DNA of 64,000 nucleotides. Origin: an uncultured Sinobacteraceae bacterium (GTDB lineage: Bacteria > Pseudomonadota > Gammaproteobacteria > Nevskiales > Nevskiaceae). A model generated the notes under the pieces. The model was given only the letters and a program-made list of their open reading frames with translations. It ran no database searches and had not been told where the DNA came from. Below are positions 28,390-37,881 of the stretch, one piece after another (within the stretch, counting starts at the first letter, position 1; each line of letters opens with the position of its first letter). Both the position numbers and the translations under genes were made by a program. The stretch spans positions 186,001 to 250,000 of the forward strand of contig CAIJRD010000011.1 of the NCBI GenBank assembly GCA_903822975.1, given 5' to 3'.

Positions 28390-29004
28390 GTGAAAATGAA
28401 GCTGTACTGCAGCAGCACCTCGCCGTATGCGCGCAAGGTTCGCGTGGTCGCACACGAGCTCGGGCTGGCCGATCTGGTCGAGATGGTGGTGACCGATCCC
28501 TACACCGCGAGCGAAGCCTATCTCGGCATCAATCCGCTATCGAAAGTGCCGACGCTGGTGACCGATACCGGGCAAGTTCTGCCCGACAGCACGCTGATCG
28601 TTGAATACCTGCAGAGCCGCGGCCGCGGCCTGACCTCGTTGCCGCGTGGCGCGGCGCGCTGGGCGATCCTGCGACGTCAATGGCTCGCCGAAGGCATTAT
28701 CGACGCTGCGGTGAGCTGCCAGCTCGAACGGCGTCGCCCCGCGGAGCTGCAATCGGAAGCTTTGATCGAGCGCCATCTCGCCGCGGTGGTTCGCACGCTC
28801 GACGCGCTGGAAGCCGAGGCCAGCGAGTTGCTGTCGACCGAAACCGTCCGCACCGTTGAAATCACCGTCGGCGTGGCGCTGGGCTACCTCGATTTTCGCC
28901 AGCCGCAACTGCAGTGGCGCCGCGGGCGTGAACGGCTCGCGCATTGGTATCTCTCATTTGCGCTGCGGCCGTCGATGCAATCGACTCAGCCGCCGGCCGC
29001 TTAG
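28390..29004 (+). CDS. Glutathione S-transferase-like protein
   Basis: The 204-aa protein begins with a thioredoxin-fold N-domain (KLYCSSTSPYARKVRVVAHE). It has the cis-Pro segment NPLSKVPTLV and the PDSTLIVEYL turn that binds the glutathione gamma-glutamyl group. A helical C-domain follows. The CSSTSPYARKV opening is typical of bacterial GSTs with an uncertain substrate. The start is GTG 28390, nine bases after gggag; an ATG two codons later is also possible. It precedes the NlpC gene by six bases, so the two probably form an operon. Confidence 0.85.
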   Translation: MKMKLYCSSTSPYARKVRVVAHELGLADLVEMVVTDPYTASEAYLGINPLSKVPTLVTDTGQVLPDSTLIVEYLQSRGRGLTSLPRGAARWAILRRQWLAEGIIDAAVSCQLERRRPAELQSEALIERHLAAVVRTLDALEAEASELLSTETVRTVEITVGVALGYLDFRQPQLQWRRGRERLAHWYLSFALRPSMQSTQPPAA

Positions 29005-29010
29005 CGAAGC

Positions 29011-29472
29011 ATGAGGGGCAAGTTCGGACTGGGTGTTGCGCTGAGTATTGCGCTGCTGGCCGGCTGCGCAACACGCGAGCCCGACGATATTCGCGTCGAG
29101 CGCCGCACCATCGTCGAAACCGCGATGGACCAGATCGGCCGGCCGTATCGTTATGGCGGCACCGATCCTTCAGGCTTCGACTGCAGCGGCCTGGTGCAAT
29201 ACAGCTACGCGGCAGCCGGACTTTCGGTACCGCGCAGCACCGGCGAGTTGCGCCACGCCGGACGCAAGATCCACCTGCGCGATGCGCGACCCGGCGACAT
29301 TTTGCTGTACCGCTTCAGCGATCGCGCACATGCATCGATGCACGCCACGATCTTCCTCGGCGACGGCATGATGGTGCATGCACCGGCATCCGGCGGTCAG
29401 GTCGAGACGATTGCGATGGAACAGTCGCCCTGGCCGGATCGCTTCGTCACCGCGATCCGTCTGCTGCCTTGA
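29011..29472 (+). CDS. NlpC/P60 family peptidoglycan endopeptidase lipoprotein
   Basis: The 153-aa protein has a signal peptide ending LLAGC (lipobox, lipidated Cys about residue 19). The papain-like NlpC/P60 triad is visible: Cys in GFDCSGLVQY, His in SMHATIFLGDG, and a third polar residue His in MVHAPASGG. It cleaves the D-Glu/meso-DAP bond of peptidoglycan stem peptides at the envelope. The protein is a bare catalytic domain without SH3 or LysM modules. It starts six bases after the GST stop. Confidence 0.92.
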   Translation: MRGKFGLGVALSIALLAGCATREPDDIRVERRTIVETAMDQIGRPYRYGGTDPSGFDCSGLVQYSYAAAGLSVPRSTGELRHAGRKIHLRDARPGDILLYRFSDRAHASMHATIFLGDGMMVHAPASGGQVETIAMEQSPWPDRFVTAIRLLP

Positions 29473-29546
29473 CGTTCAGGTGCTGCGTCGCCGGCATCTG
29501 ATCGAATCGCTCGGCCACACTTCCGGAAAAGCAGCCGCCTGAACGC

Positions 29547-29578
29547 AAAAAAGCCGGAGGCGTATGCCCCGGCTTTTC
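29547..29578. terminator. Terminator between convergent nlpC-like gene and rplS
   Basis: A stem aagccgg / ccggctt with a gcatac-containing loop is flanked by six A on the left and four T on the right. It is suited to stopping transcription from both sides. Confidence 0.8.
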
Positions 29579-29632
29579 GACTGAATCACACACGCGCCGC
29601 TACGCAGTACGTAGCGGCAGCGCTGTAAGTCT

Positions 29633-29980
29633 TTAGCCCAGCTTTTCCTTGATGCGCGCCGACTTGCCCGCGCGATCGCGCAGGTAGTACAGCTTGGCGC
29701 GGGCGACATCGCCGCGGCGCTTGATCGCGATTTCGGCAACCTGCGGGCTGTAGGTCTGGAACACGCGCTCCACGCCTTCGCCGTGCGACACCTTGCGCAC
29801 CGTGAACGCCGAGTTCAGGCCGCGGGTGCGAATGGCGATGACCACGCCTTCGAACGCCTGCAGACGCTCGCGGTCGCCTTCCTTGACCTTGACCTTCACT
29901 TCGACGGTGTCGCCGGGGCGGAAGTCCGGGACCTTCTTCGACATCTGTTCCGCATCAAGCTGCTGAATGATCGTGCTCAT
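29633..29980 (-). CDS. rplS: 50S ribosomal protein L19
   Basis: The 115-aa protein has the bL19 signature [20 protein letters not shown] and [16 protein letters not shown]. It sits at the 30S/50S interface of the ribosome. It is the last gene of the rpsP-rimM-trmD-rplS operon, 13 bases after trmD. It has the standard length. Confidence 0.98.
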   Translation of the reverse strand: MSTIIQQLDAEQMSKKVPDFRPGDTVEVKVKVKEGDRERLQAFEGVVIAIRTRGLNSAFTVRKVSHGEGVERVFQTYSPQVAEIAIKRRGDVARAKLYYLRDRAGKSARIKEKLG

Positions 29981-29993
29981 GATTAACCTCGTC

Positions 29994-30758
29994 CTACTTC
30001 AAGTTCTTGCTGCTGCTCGTATCGTCGTGGCTTTCTGCGATGAATTCGCGCAGAAGGCCGGTTTGCTCCGGGTCCAGCTTCAGCCCGGACAACAAGTCCG
30101 GACGTTTCAACCAGGTCGCGCCCAGCGCCTGCTTCAGGCGCCACCGCGCCACTTTCTTGTGGTCGCCTGACAGCAGCACCTCCGGCACCGGCACTCCGCG
30201 CCAGATTTCCGGCCGCGTGTAGTGCGGATGATCGAGCAGACCCGCGGAGAACGAATCGTTCTGCGCCGACTGCTCGTGCCCGATCGCGCCGGGCAGCCAT
30301 CTTGCCACTGCATCCACCAAGGTCATCGCCGCAAGTTCGCCACCCGAGAGCACGAAATCGCCCAGCGACAACTCCAAATCCACCGCGCCCATCGCGCGTT
30401 CGTCCGGCCCTTCATAGCGACCGCACAACAAAACCAGTGCCGGTTCCTGCGCCAACCGCTGCACCCAGGCCTGTGTCAGCGGCTCGCCTTGCGGGCTTAG
30501 GCCGATGACCTTGGCGTGTCCGCCGATCGACGCCTTGGCGGCATCGATCGCGGCTTGCAACGGTTCTGCTTCCATCACCATGCCGGGACCGCCGCCGTAA
30601 GGCCGATCGTCGACACGGCGATCGCCATCGGCGCTGTAATCGCGAAAATTCCGCGTGGTCAGCGCCAGCGAACCCGCCTCTACTGCCTTGCGCGGAATGC
30701 CGAAACGCGTGACCTGCTCCACCAGTTCGGGGAACAGCGTCAACACCTCGATCCGCAT
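29994..30758 (-). CDS. trmD: tRNA (guanine37-N1)-methyltransferase
   Basis: The 254-aa enzyme starts [15 protein letters not shown] and holds the SPOUT knot motifs [13 protein letters not shown] and [28 protein letters not shown] is also present. It methylates G37 of tRNAs reading CUN, CCN and CGG codons to prevent +1 frameshifts. The frame extends upstream of this ATG into the rimM end, but the family start is clear. The gap from rimM is 19 bases. Confidence 0.97.
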   Translation of the reverse strand: MRIEVLTLFPELVEQVTRFGIPRKAVEAGSLALTTRNFRDYSADGDRRVDDRPYGGGPGMVMEAEPLQAAIDAAKASIGGHAKVIGLSPQGEPLTQAWVQRLAQEPALVLLCGRYEGPDERAMGAVDLELSLGDFVLSGGELAAMTLVDAVARWLPGAIGHEQSAQNDSFSAGLLDHPHYTRPEIWRGVPVPEVLLSGDHKKVARWRLKQALGATWLKRPDLLSGLKLDPEQTGLLREFIAESHDDTSSSKNLK

Positions 30759-30777
30759 CACCGCTGCAACTCCTGCC

Positions 30778-31299
30778 TTACCACTCCGGCGACCACGCGG
30801 CGACGATGACACCGCCCGCCAAGTCGACCGACTGGATGATCGGGCCGTGGACAAACGGAATCATCCGTTCGATCTCGCCGTCCTCGATCACCAGTACATC
30901 CTGCGCGCCATTCGAAAACACGCTGACCACTCGCCCCAGCGCCGCACCTTCCTCCGACTGCACCGCCAGACCGATCAACTCGGCCCAGTAGTACGTCCCG
31001 GCCGGCGCCTTCGGCAGCTCGCTGTGCTCGACCAGAATGTCGGCGCCGACCAAAGCCGACGCAACATCGCGATCCTCGATCGGGAGCCCGTTCGCGCCGG
31101 TTATCCGGGCGACCAGTCCATTCCCGTGAATCCGGCCTTCGAGCAGCTTCGCCTCGAAAGGCTCACGCGCCGCGATCGACCAACGGGGATAGTCCAGAAT
31201 GTTTTCGATCGGGCGGGTGTAGGAATACAGCTTCACCCAGCCCTTGATTCCAAACACGCCGGCGACGCGACCGAGCGCCACCCGGCGGCTACCGCTCAT
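30778..31299 (-). CDS. rimM: Ribosome maturation factor RimM
   Basis: The 173-aa protein has the N-domain GRVAGVFGIKGWVKLYSYT and the PRC-barrel C-domain with YYWAELIGLAV and ERMIPFVHGPIIQSVDL. It helps maturation of the 30S head by binding S19 region. It lies between rpsP (3 bases upstream) and trmD, the standard order. Confidence 0.97.
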   Translation of the reverse strand: MSGSRRVALGRVAGVFGIKGWVKLYSYTRPIENILDYPRWSIAAREPFEAKLLEGRIHGNGLVARITGANGLPIEDRDVASALVGADILVEHSELPKAPAGTYYWAELIGLAVQSEEGAALGRVVSVFSNGAQDVLVIEDGEIERMIPFVHGPIIQSVDLAGGVIVAAWSPEW

Positions 31300-31302
31300 T
31301 GC

Positions 31303-31584
31303 TTAGGCTGCGGGCGCCCCGGCCACGGCAGCCGCCGCACCGGCATTCGGCACGTTCTTGACGATATAGGCAACGCGGTCGGAGACCTGCGCGCCGCTAC
31401 CCTTCCAGTATTCAATGCGGGCGGTATCGACCACCAGCTTGTTCTCGCCGCCCTTGGCGTTCGGGTTGTAATAACCCAGACGCTCGATGAACTTGCCATC
31501 GCGCGAGGAACGGCTATCGGTCGCGACGACATGATAGAACGGACGCTTTTTTGCGCCGGCGCGAGCCAAACGAATCTTCACCAT
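31303..31584 (-). CDS. rpsP: 30S ribosomal protein S16
   Basis: The product is 93 aa from ATG ([20 protein letters not shown]), with [12 protein letters not shown] in the middle. The Ala-rich tail ([13 protein letters not shown]) extends a little beyond E. coli S16. It is first gene of the operon. The open frame continues far upstream but homologues start here. Confidence 0.97.
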   Translation of the reverse strand: MVKIRLARAGAKKRPFYHVVATDSRSSRDGKFIERLGYYNPNAKGGENKLVVDTARIEYWKGSGAQVSDRVAYIVKNVPNAGAAAAVAGAPAA

Positions 31585-31914
31585 AGCTTCAACTCTCGAA
31601 AAATCGCGCACGGACTCGCGCGAAAGGGCGCAATTGTAGTGATCGGGGACCGGAAAGGAAAGCGTCAGGGACCGGAAATCCGGGATTCTTGTCGGTTTCC
31701 GACGGCAGGCCGCGAATTGAACGCCCAATCGACCGATTGTGATGCCGCAAGCCCTCGTTCCAGTGGCCGGCACACCCGTTTTTCGGGGTGCTCGAACGCC
31801 TAGGGGAAGCTTCTTGGACCGAGCAAACCTCAATACGTTGCCAAGCTGCTTAATCAGCGACAGGCCTGAATGCGCCGCCGCGCTGACGTTTCCGCGTGAG
31901 CCCCAGTTCGCGCC
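31585..31914. other. Intergenic region between ffh and rpsP
   Basis: 330 bases with no gene. It must hold the leader and promoter of the rpsP operon (minus strand). A TACAAT -10-like box on the minus strand (31631-31636) has only a poor -35 at 17 bases (TTTCCT), so the promoter is not firmly assigned. No ffh terminator is obvious. Confidence 0.5.
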
Positions 31915-33279
31915 TCAGCGTGGCCCCATCATCCCCGGTGGCAGCTTGCCGGCCAGGCTACGCATCAGCTTGGCCATGCCGCCGCCCTGCATCTTCTTCA
32001 TCAACTCGCGGGTCTGGTCGAATTGGCGCATCAGCTTGTTGACGTCCTGCACCTCGAGCCCGGCGCCCGCAGCGATGCGGCGCTTGCGCGAGGCCTTGAT
32101 CAGGTCCGGGTAGCGCCGTTCCTGCCGCGTCATCGAGTTGATGATGGCGACGGCGCGCTTGATCTCGCGCTCCGGCTGCGCCTTCTGCACCTGTGCCTGC
32201 AGCTTGGCGCCGCCCGGCAGTTTTTCCAGCAGCGATTCGATGCCGCCCATTTTCTGCATCTGCTGCATCTGCTCGCGGTAATCGGCGAGATCGAAGCTTT
32301 TCTTGGTCTTGAGCTTGTTGGCGAGCTTCATCGCCTCGTCAGCGTCGACCTTGCGCGCAGTCTCCTCGATCAGGCCGAGCATGTCGCCCTGGCCGAGAAT
32401 GCGCGCTGCGATGCGGTCCGGATGGAACACTTCCAGCGCGCCGGACTTCTCGCCGACACCGATGAACTTGACCGGCTTGCCGGTGACGTGCCGCACCGAC
32501 AACGCCGCACCGCCGCGGGCATCGCCATCGGTCTTGGTCAGCACGACACCGGTCAGCGGCAAGGTGTCGGAAAACGCCTTGGCGGTTTTGGCGGCGTCCT
32601 GGCCGGTCATCGAATCGACCACGAACAGCGTTTCGATCGGCGTGAGCGCGGCGTGCAGCGCGGCAATCTCCTGCATCATTGCCGCGTCGATCGAGGTGCG
32701 ACCGGCGGTATCGACGATCAACACGTCGAGGTATTGCTTGCGCGCGTATTCCAGTGCTGCCTTGGCGATCGCGACCGGGTCCTGCCCGGCCTGGCTTTCG
32801 AACCAATCCACGCCGACATTGCCGGCGACAATGCGCAGCTGCTCGATTGCGGCGGGGCGGTAAACGTCGCAGGACACGACGACGACCTTTTTCTTGTCGA
32901 CTTCGCGCAGACGCAGCGCCAGTTTGCCGGTGGTGGTGGTTTTGCCGGAACCCTGCAGACCGCACATCAGGATCACCGCAGGCGGCTGCGTGCGCAGGTT
33001 CAGCGGTTCCGAGGTGCCGCCGAGGGTCTCTGTTAGCTCCTGCTGGACGATGCGCAGCAGTGCCTGCCCCGGCGTCAAACTCTGCGTGACCTCGACCCCG
33101 ACCGCACGCGTCTTGACGTGCTCGACGAAATCGCGCACCACCGGCAGCGCGACGTCGGCCTCCAGCAGTGCCATGCGCAGTTCGCGCGCGGCGGTATTGA
33201 CCTGGTCTTCGGTGAGTCGGCCGGCGCCACGCAGCGCGTCGAGCGTGCGGGTCAGGCGACTGCTTAGATTTTCAAACAT
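31915..33279 (-). CDS. ffh: Signal recognition particle protein (Ffh/SRP54)
   Basis: The 454-aa GTPase has the N-domain four-helix start (MFENLSSRLTRTLDAL), G1 motif GLQGSGKTTTTGKLA near residue 108, DTAGRTSID, TKTDGDARGG, and the Met-rich M-domain ending (MRQFDQTRELMKKMQGGGM). It binds 4.5S RNA and signal sequences at the ribosome and docks to FtsY. It is downstream of the MBL-fold gene by 38 bases, so it may be co-transcribed. ypjD is divergent from that pair, as often seen near ffh. Confidence 0.98.
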   Translation of the reverse strand: MFENLSSRLTRTLDALRGAGRLTEDQVNTAARELRMALLEADVALPVVRDFVEHVKTRAVGVEVTQSLTPGQALLRIVQQELTETLGGTSEPLNLRTQPPAVILMCGLQGSGKTTTTGKLALRLREVDKKKVVVVSCDVYRPAAIEQLRIVAGNVGVDWFESQAGQDPVAIAKAALEYARKQYLDVLIVDTAGRTSIDAAMMQEIAALHAALTPIETLFVVDSMTGQDAAKTAKAFSDTLPLTGVVLTKTDGDARGGAALSVRHVTGKPVKFIGVGEKSGALEVFHPDRIAARILGQGDMLGLIEETARKVDADEAMKLANKLKTKKSFDLADYREQMQQMQKMGGIESLLEKLPGGAKLQAQVQKAQPEREIKRAVAIINSMTRQERRYPDLIKASRKRRIAAGAGLEVQDVNKLMRQFDQTRELMKKMQGGGMAKLMRSLAGKLPPGMMGPR

Positions 33280-33317
33280 GGGACTCGATTGCTAAGGATG
33301 CAGTGACAACAGCGGGA

Positions 33318-34082
33318 TCAGGACAGGATGATATCGCCGCGCTTGAGGTGGCTGTAGTCCCAGGCAGCCAGCGCGTCCACGCATTCGCGCTGGATCGCAG
33401 GTTCGACGCCGGGCTTGTGATGCGTCAGGAACAGCTGAGGACGATGCCGCAGCTTGCGCAACTCCGCGCCCAGCAGATGTGGCGTGAAATGCCGCGACAG
33501 CTCACCAAGTGCTGCATCTTCATCCGGAAAGGCCACTTCGATCATCAATCGATCGAGTCGCGGCAGCTTGTTCAAGGCCGACAACAGCGCTTCGCAGGCG
33601 TAGGTGTCGCCGCTGAAAGCGAAGACGCCCTCGCCCGAGTCCAGCGCATAACCAATCGCCGGCACCGTATGCAGCACGGTGAAGCCGACGACGGCGAGAC
33701 CGCAGACCGTGAAGGGCACGTCCGGGGTGATCTCATGGAATGTGATCAGCGGATGTTCTGCGTCCGGCAGCTGGCTGAAATCTGGCCAGATCACCCAGTT
33801 GAACAGGTGACGACGCAGCGCATCGATGGTGGCGGCGGTGGCGTGCACGCGCAGCGGACGGTCGATCAGCCCGAACAGGTTGTCGGCCATGAAGGCCAAG
33901 CCGCAGACGTGATCGAGATGCGAGTGCGTCAGCAGCACGTCGGTGATCCGGCTCATCTGATCAAGTGTCAGATCGCCGATTCCGGTGCCTGCGTCAACCA
34001 GCAGTTCGTCGTTGATCAGCAGGCTGGTCGTCCGCAAATCCGGACCGACGCCACCGCTGCAACCCAATACCTTGATTCGCAT
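33318..34082 (-). CDS. MBL-fold hydrolase, class II cyclic-nucleotide phosphodiesterase-like
   Basis: The 254-aa protein has the metallo-beta-lactamase zinc motif THSHLDHVCG near residue 53. A second metal Asp is in FSGDTYACEA and a His in LTHHKPGVEP near the C-terminus. The overall pattern (MRIKVLGCSGGVGPDLRTTS) matches class II 3',5'-cAMP phosphodiesterases of the CpdP group. Activity on cAMP is inferred by family only; RNase Z-like or other esters are possible. It is upstream of ffh on the same strand. Confidence 0.8.
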   Translation of the reverse strand: MRIKVLGCSGGVGPDLRTTSLLINDELLVDAGTGIGDLTLDQMSRITDVLLTHSHLDHVCGLAFMADNLFGLIDRPLRVHATAATIDALRRHLFNWVIWPDFSQLPDAEHPLITFHEITPDVPFTVCGLAVVGFTVLHTVPAIGYALDSGEGVFAFSGDTYACEALLSALNKLPRLDRLMIEVAFPDEDAALGELSRHFTPHLLGAELRKLRHRPQLFLTHHKPGVEPAIQRECVDALAAWDYSHLKRGDIILS

Positions 34083-34218
34083 CGATCCATGCGCTTGAAT
34101 TTGCCGGATACTAGCAGCAATGCCGCGCGCGGATGACTAATTTGCGCCGCAATTTCGCCAGACACCTGCCGTCTGTCCCGCATGCTAAAGTTGACGATAA
34201 CGATTCTCAAACAAACGC

Positions 34219-34989
34219 ATGCTGCCGCTTACTCTCGTCATCGCCGCGCTGTATCTCTGGGCCAGTTGGCAAGCGCTGCGGCTGCCCGCCCCTAGCACGC
34301 TGGTTCAACGTCTGGTGATTCCTTCGGCGCTGGTGCTGCATGCACTCGCGCTGGGGCTGCAGACCTTGCACGGCGGCGAACTGAAGATCGGCGTCGGCGA
34401 AGCGGCTTCTCTTTTCACCTGGCAGGCCGCGCTCATTCTGTGGTGCGTGTGTCTGACCTCTCCGCTGCAGAGCCTCGGCGTCGCCGCCTATCCGCTGGCC
34501 GCCGCCTGCGTGATCTGGACAGCCTTCTCAACCAACCAAGGTCGTCCCGTCAACGACTGGACCATCGCGCTGCATATCCTGTTTTCGTTGCTCAGCGCGG
34601 GCTTGCTGACTCTGGCTGCGATCCAGGCGCTCGGGCTCACCGTGCTCGAGAGCATTCTGCATCGTCCCGGCAATCTGGCGATGGCTCGGCGACTGCCGCC
34701 GCTGCAGACGATGGAGCGGCTGCTGTTCCAGTTGATCTTTATCGGCTTTTTCGTGCTGAGCCTGACGCTGCTCAGCGGCATGCTGCTGAATCACGAAGAG
34801 CCGAGCCAGCCGCCGACCATGATCGTCATGTCGTTCCTGGCCTGGGTCATGTTCGGCGTACTGATCTTCGGCCGCCTGCGCTACGGCTGGCGTGCCCGGC
34901 TGGCGACCCGATGGATGCTGTCAGGCTATCTGACGCTGGTCGTCGCCTATTTCGGTAGCAAGCTGCTGCTCGCGCCCTATCTGAATTAG
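34219..34989 (+). CDS. ypjD: Cytochrome c assembly (CcsA/YpjD) family inner-membrane protein
   Basis: The 256-aa protein has about eight predicted membrane helices (for example AACVIWTAFSTNQ and LLFQLIFIGFFVLSLTLLSG). A conserved His is in WTIALHILFSLLSAGLLTLAAIQA, split over two family motifs. It is the YpjD branch of the CcsA/CcmC haem-handling family. In E. coli ypjD also sits next to ffh and a corB/corE gene (yfjD), exactly the arrangement here. Its physiological role is not settled. Confidence 0.85.
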   Translation: MLPLTLVIAALYLWASWQALRLPAPSTLVQRLVIPSALVLHALALGLQTLHGGELKIGVGEAASLFTWQAALILWCVCLTSPLQSLGVAAYPLAAACVIWTAFSTNQGRPVNDWTIALHILFSLLSAGLLTLAAIQALGLTVLESILHRPGNLAMARRLPPLQTMERLLFQLIFIGFFVLSLTLLSGMLLNHEEPSQPPTMIVMSFLAWVMFGVLIFGRLRYGWRARLATRWMLSGYLTLVVAYFGSKLLLAPYLN

Positions 34990-35082
34990 CCGCACCGTCG
35001 ACGCGTGGCCGGGGGCCGCGCTTGACACAACCCGCTCCGCCTCCGTAGTTATGGGGCGGCGTTCTACGAACCTTGAGCCGTT

Positions 35083-36387
35083 TTGGACCAAATCCCGACA
35101 CCTGCGTTGTTTGGCTTGCTGCTTGTGCTGATTGCGCTGTCCGCGTTCTTCTCCGGTTCCGAAACCGGCCTGATGACGATGAACCGCTATCGGCTCAAGC
35201 ATCGCGCCAAGCAGGGCGAGCGCAGCGCTCGACTGGCGCAGGCGCTGCTCGAGCGACCCGACCGACTGATCGGCCTGATCCTGCTCGGCAATGTGCTGGC
35301 AATCGAATTGGCCGCCGCGGTGGCCACCATCATCGGCCTGCGGCTCGGCGGCGACCGCGGTGTGGCGATCGCGACGTTCGCGCTGACCTTCGTCGTACTG
35401 ATCTTCGGCGAAGCCACTCCGAAGACGCTCGCCGCACTGTATCCGGAGCGCGTTGGCCTGCCGTCGGCCTATGTCTACACACTGTTGAAGTGGCCGATGT
35501 TTCCGGTGGTCTACGTCGTCAACCTGATCGGCAACGGCCTGCTGCGCCTGTGCGGCGTCACGCCCGAAGACGCCGCACAGCATTCGCTGTCGAGCGAAGA
35601 ATTGCGCTCGGTGGTGGCCGAAGCCGGCGCGATGATTCCGCATCGACATCAACGAATGCTGCTGTCGATTCTCGATCTCGAACGCGCCACCGTGGAGGAC
35701 ATCATGGTGCCGCGCAACGAGATCATCGGCATCGATATTTCCGAGCCCTGGGAGAGAGTGGTAGAAACCATCATCGGCAGCAGCCACACGCGCCTGCCGG
35801 TGTTCGATGGTTCGATCGACGATCTCAAAGGCGTTGTCCACCTGCGCAAGCTGGTGCGACTCGCCGCACAGGACAATCTCAACCTCGAATCGCTGCTGAC
35901 GCTGGTGCGCGATCCTTATTTCATTCCGGAAGGCACTGCGCTGAACCAACAGTTGCTGAACTTCCAGGATCAGAAGCGCCGCATCGGCTTTCTGGTCGAC
36001 GAATACGGCGATATTCAGGGCCTGGTGACGCTTGAAGACATCCTCGAAGAAGTCGTCGGCGAGTTCACGTCCGACCCGGCGACACGCATCAAGAACGTCT
36101 ACCTCGATGCCGACGGCAGCGCGCTGGTGCATGGCTCGGTGACCTTGCGCACGCTGAACCGCAAGCTCGGCTGGAAGCTGCCCACCGGCGGACCCAAAAC
36201 GCTGAATGGCCTGGTGATGGAACAGCTGCAGGAGCTACCGAAATCGGGACGCCGCCTCGACATCGGCCAATATCAGATCGAGATCACCGAGATTCGCGCC
36301 AACTCGGTGAAGACCGCGCGCATCAAGCCGATGTCGAGTGCGGCCGGGCTGCGCAAAACTCCGCCGATGCAGCAGTCGGCCAGCTAG
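35083..36387 (+). CDS. corB: CNNM/CorC-type transporter (DUF21, CBS pair, CorC/HlyC domain)
   Basis: The 434-aa protein has an N-terminal DUF21 membrane domain with the SGSETGLMTMNRYRLKH motif. Its CBS pair includes IMVPRNEIIGIDIS and SHTRLPVFDGSIDDLKG, plus RRIGFLVDEYGDIQGLVTLEDILEE. The C-terminal FAD-like CorC/HlyC domain follows. Proteins of this class export Mg2+ or couple to CorA. The start is TTG, because no ATG precedes the first conserved residues; the next ATG is inside the DUF21 signature. It is downstream of ypjD. Confidence 0.88.
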   Translation: MDQIPTPALFGLLLVLIALSAFFSGSETGLMTMNRYRLKHRAKQGERSARLAQALLERPDRLIGLILLGNVLAIELAAAVATIIGLRLGGDRGVAIATFALTFVVLIFGEATPKTLAALYPERVGLPSAYVYTLLKWPMFPVVYVVNLIGNGLLRLCGVTPEDAAQHSLSSEELRSVVAEAGAMIPHRHQRMLLSILDLERATVEDIMVPRNEIIGIDISEPWERVVETIIGSSHTRLPVFDGSIDDLKGVVHLRKLVRLAAQDNLNLESLLTLVRDPYFIPEGTALNQQLLNFQDQKRRIGFLVDEYGDIQGLVTLEDILEEVVGEFTSDPATRIKNVYLDADGSALVHGSVTLRTLNRKLGWKLPTGGPKTLNGLVMEQLQELPKSGRRLDIGQYQIEITEIRANSVKTARIKPMSSAAGLRKTPPMQQSAS

Positions 36388-36498
36388 ACGCTCAAACACC
36401 ACTCACGCGGCGACATCGTCGGCCGTTGGGCTGGCCATTCGGTGGCAGGCTTCAGTGAATTGCTCGGCCACACTTTGCGACTGTGCCGAGCGTGTGCT

Positions 36499-37881
36499 TC
36501 AGATCTGTTCCAGCGCCTGATCGAGCCGCGCAACCGCGATCACTTCCAGGTCCAGCTTGAGTGCCCGTCGCGGTCGATTGCCTTCCGGAATGATGGCGCG
36601 CTTGAAGCCGTGCTTGGCGGCTTCGATCAGGCGCTCCTCGCCACCCTGCACCGGCCGGATTTCGCCGGCCAGGCCGACTTCGCCGAAGGCGACCACGTCG
36701 ACCGGCACCGGACGATTGCGGAAGCTCGACAACGCGGCCAGTAGCAGCGGCAGGTCGGCCGCGGTTTCCTGAATACGCATGCCACCGACGACATTCGCGA
36801 AAACATCTTGATCGCTGAGCGCGATGCCGGCGTGGCGGTGCAACACGGCGAGCAACATCGCCAGTCGGCTGCCTTCTAGCCCTAAGGTCACGCGCTTCGG
36901 TGTGCCGAGTCCGGCACGGTCGACCAGTGCTTGCACCTCCACCAGCAAGGGCCGGCTGCCCTGGCGCGTCACCGTGATCACGCTGCCCGGAACCGGCTGC
37001 TCGTGACGCGACAGGAACAGCGCCGAAGGATTCGACACCTCGCGCAGACCGGCGTCGGTCATCGCGAACACGCCCATCTCGTTGACCGCGCCGAAGCGGT
37101 TCTTCACCGCGCGCACAATGCGATAGCGACTGCCGACGTCCTGCTCGAAGTACAGCACGGTATCTACCATGTGTTCGAGCACGCGTGGACCAGCAATCGC
37201 GCCTTCCTTGGTGACATGCCCGACCAGCACGATTGCACAGCCGCTACCCTTGGCGTAGCGCACGATCTGTGCTGCGCACTCGCGCAGCTGCGACACCGAG
37301 CCGGGTGCCGCTTCGAGCGCCGAGGTGTACAGCGTCTGGATCGAATCGAGCACGACGAAACCCGGCGTATTGGCGGCAAGCGTATCGAGTACGGTTTCCA
37401 GCGACGTCTCCGCCAGCACCGGCAAATCCATGCGTGGCAAGCCCAGCCGCCGTGCACGCAGGCTCACCTGCGCCAGCGACTCTTCACCGGTGACGTACAG
37501 CGTTGCCAGGCGGCCTTCAACGGCGGCGAGTGCTTGCAGCAGCAGCGTAGACTTGCCGATGCCGGGGTCGCCGCCGATCAGGATCACTGCGCCGGGCACG
37601 ATCCCACCGCCGAGTACGCGGTCGAGCTCGTCGAGCCCGGTGGGAATGCGCTGCACATCGTCGCCGCTGATCTGATCGAGCCGCTGCACCGCAATGCTCG
37701 ACGCCGCCAGCAAGCCGCCGCTGCGCGCGCGTGGCAACTTGGTCGCCGCCGTTTCGACCAAGGTATTCCAGGCACCGCACTCGCCGCATTGGCCCGCCCA
37801 CTTCGGGAACTGCGCCCCGCAACTCTGGCACACGAACGCGCTGCGTCCCTGCGAATTCTTCGATGCGATCGACTTCGTCAT
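36499..37881 (-). CDS. radA: DNA repair protein RadA (Sms)
   Basis: The 460-aa protein has the N-terminal zinc finger (FVCQSCGAQFPKWAGQCGEC in part), the Walker A GGDPGIGKSTLLLQ, the RadA signature KNRFGAVNE and a C-terminal Lon-like domain (DVFANVVGGMRIQET, then GLAGEIRPV). It drives branch migration in recombination and repair. It starts next to the decayed-repeat region and is monocistronic. The 111 bases between corB and its stop show no gene. Confidence 0.97.
   Translation of the reverse strand: MTKSIASKNSQGRSAFVCQSCGAQFPKWAGQCGECGAWNTLVETAATKLPRARSGGLLAASSIAVQRLDQISGDDVQRIPTGLDELDRVLGGGIVPGAVILIGGDPGIGKSTLLLQALAAVEGRLATLYVTGEESLAQVSLRARRLGLPRMDLPVLAETSLETVLDTLAANTPGFVVLDSIQTLYTSALEAAPGSVSQLRECAAQIVRYAKGSGCAIVLVGHVTKEGAIAGPRVLEHMVDTVLYFEQDVGSRYRIVRAVKNRFGAVNEMGVFAMTDAGLREVSNPSALFLSRHEQPVPGSVITVTRQGSRPLLVEVQALVDRAGLGTPKRVTLGLEGSRLAMLLAVLHRHAGIALSDQDVFANVVGGMRIQETAADLPLLLAALSSFRNRPVPVDVVAFGEVGLAGEIRPVQGGEERLIEAAKHGFKRAIIPEGNRPRRALKLDLEVIAVARLDQALEQI

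Noticed and set aside
34191..34211. Fur-box-like run gataacgattctcaa before ypjD
   Set aside because: The match to the Fur consensus is partial and the downstream genes are not iron-related.
34921..36132. Long open frame on the minus strand opposite the CorB-type gene
   Set aside because: It is a shadow of the transporter's codon pattern; its peptide is low-complexity and unrelated to any family.
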